Assembly: GCA_022360375.1 (NCBI GenBank)
Contig: JAKSCW010000223.1
Span: forward strand, 1-7,609
Origin: Balneolales bacterium
Lineage (GTDB): Bacteria; Bacteroidota; Rhodothermia; Balneolales; Balneolaceae
Length of the DNA: 7,609 bases
Reading direction: 5' to 3'
The stretch's first letter is position 1. Every line of letters starts with the position of its first letter. The notes beneath the pieces were generated by a model that was not told the origin of the DNA, ran no database searches, and worked only from the letters and a program-made list of their open reading frames with translations. Of the stretch, positions 6,800-7,609 are shown piece after piece. Both the position numbers and the translations under genes were made by a program.

Positions 6800-7609
6800 C
6801 TAGTTAATTGCGATGCTTTCCCCTTCCTTGATCAGGATAAAATTCTCGTCACCTACAATTTCATTCAATTCGGTAACGGGTTCGTGCTGTCCGTCATCAG
6901 CTAAAGGAAAGGTCCCGAAGTGCATGCCAATACTAAGCCCGGAACCAACATCTTTGTGGATTTGAATGGCTTGTTGCGGATCCACATGAACGGGGCTCAT
7001 AAACCATCGCGGTTTGTATGCTCCAATAGGAATCAGGGAGGTTTTCACAGGTGCGTAGCGTTCCCCGATAGTTTTAAAGAAATCGTTATAACCGGTATCG
7101 CCGGCAAAATAAATGTTTCCATTTTTTGACTGAATCATAAAGCCGGCCCATAGTGTTTTATCCCGGTCGAACATACCACGGCTGGAAAAATGTTGCGCCT
7201 GTACAGCAGCGATCGACACAGCTTCAGTAACCGGGGTTTCTTCCCACCAATCCAGGGCCAGGGTGTTAGAAATTCTTTTTTGGTGCAGGAATAAATCTAC
7301 TCCTAAAGGAGTAATGAATTGAGGGTCGAATTCCTTTTGAATTCGTTTCAGGGTATTTATGTCCAAATGATCGTAATGATTGTGACTGAGCAGCACAACA
7401 TCAATATCCGGTAAATCTTCAAACCGAATTCCCGGAGGTCGCATCCTTTTTGGGCCTGCAAAAGAAAAGGGAGAAACCCGTTTACTGAATACCGGATCTG
7501 TAAGAATATTCAAACCATCCGTTTGAATGAGAAAGGTGGAGTGATTGATGTACGTAATTACCTGCGTTGAATCATTAATTTTTTCCGCAGGCCTAGGCCC
7601 ATACTCCAC
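6800..7609 (-). CDS. NAPE-PLD/UlaG-like metallo-beta-lactamase-fold hydrolase, 5' end outside window
   Basis: This is a binuclear-metal hydrolase of the NAPE-hydrolysing phospholipase D-like branch of the metallo-beta-lactamase superfamily. The 269 visible residues include all metal ligands: SHNHYDHLD (H76, H78, D80, H81 in visible numbering), H140 in QAQHFSSRG, D171 in FAGDTGY and H230 in GMHFGTF. The H140-D171-H230 spacings of 31 and 59 equal those of the human NAPE-PLD ligands H253, D284 and H343. Other family features are TYINHSTFLIQTDGLNILTD (19-38) and AGPKRMRPPG (51-60). Homologues normally have further N-terminal residues before the GPRP motif. The GTG codon at the window edge is therefore probably internal, and the true start lies beyond 7609. 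The bacterial substrate is usually unknown; a phospholipid or other phosphodiester is plausible, but assignment to N-acylphosphatidylethanolamine would be overreach. The gene ends 72 bp before the receptor start, on the same strand. Confidence 0.9.
   Translation of the reverse strand: MEYGPRPAEKINDSTQVITYINHSTFLIQTDGLNILTDPVFSKRVSPFSFAGPKRMRPPGIRFEDLPDIDVVLLSHNHYDHLDINTLKRIQKEFDPQFITPLGVDLFLHQKRISNTLALDWWEETPVTEAVSIAAVQAQHFSSRGMFDRDKTLWAGFMIQSKNGNIYFAGDTGYNDFFKTIGERYAPVKTSLIPIGAYKPRWFMSPVHVDPQQAIQIHKDVGSGLSIGMHFGTFPLADDGQHEPVTELNEIVGDENFILIKEGESIAIN

Noticed and set aside
6762..6800. The palindrome as a rho-independent terminator of the hydrolase gene
   Set aside because: The stem is interrupted by a 3x3 internal loop, is AT-rich, and is not followed by a T-run on the transcribed strand. 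An operator reading fits better.

Overview
The window looks like chromosomal DNA from a Gram-negative member of the Bacteroidota/Balneolota/Rhodothermota group. The evidence is a DUF5916 outer-membrane protein, a TonB-dependent receptor with an N-terminal CarboxypepD_reg-like domain, a LytS/LytTR-type two-component pair, moderate GC, and no convincing Shine-Dalgarno sequence ahead of any of the five visible start codons. The exact genus cannot be read from the sequence.

Layout, left to right. Positions 1 to about 100 are an unidentified GC-richer flank (56% GC, against 39% in the next 100 bases). It abuts, and appears to have cut off, the 3' half of a LytTR-family response regulator (95-544, minus). 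That regulator keeps a complete receiver domain but only the first few residues of its DNA-binding domain. Its intact partner, a LytS/YehU-like membrane histidine kinase (541-1623, minus), lies immediately upstream with a 4-bp ATGA overlap. A divergent intergenic stretch of about 220 bp separates the kinase from a secreted CBM9-like plus beta-barrel DUF5916 protein (1845-4061, plus). A small DoxX-family membrane protein (4146-4565, plus) follows. It meets, tail to tail and with overlapping stop codons, a TonB-dependent receptor (4562-6727, minus). Upstream of the receptor on the same strand is a NAPE-PLD/UlaG-like metallo-beta-lactamase-fold hydrolase (6800 to beyond 7609, minus), whose N-terminus lies outside the window.

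How the genes may work together. The kinase and regulator would form a phosphorelay, but as seen here the output domain is missing. The DUF5916 protein and the TonB receptor both belong to the outer membrane. The 72-bp gap between the hydrolase and the receptor carries a sigma70-like promoter candidate overlapped by a 31-bp interrupted palindrome, so the receptor probably has its own regulated promoter. No phage gene, CRISPR array, RNA gene or complete insertion sequence was seen. No novel multi-gene system is evident. The most notable items are the junction at about position 100 and the palindromic operator candidate before the receptor.
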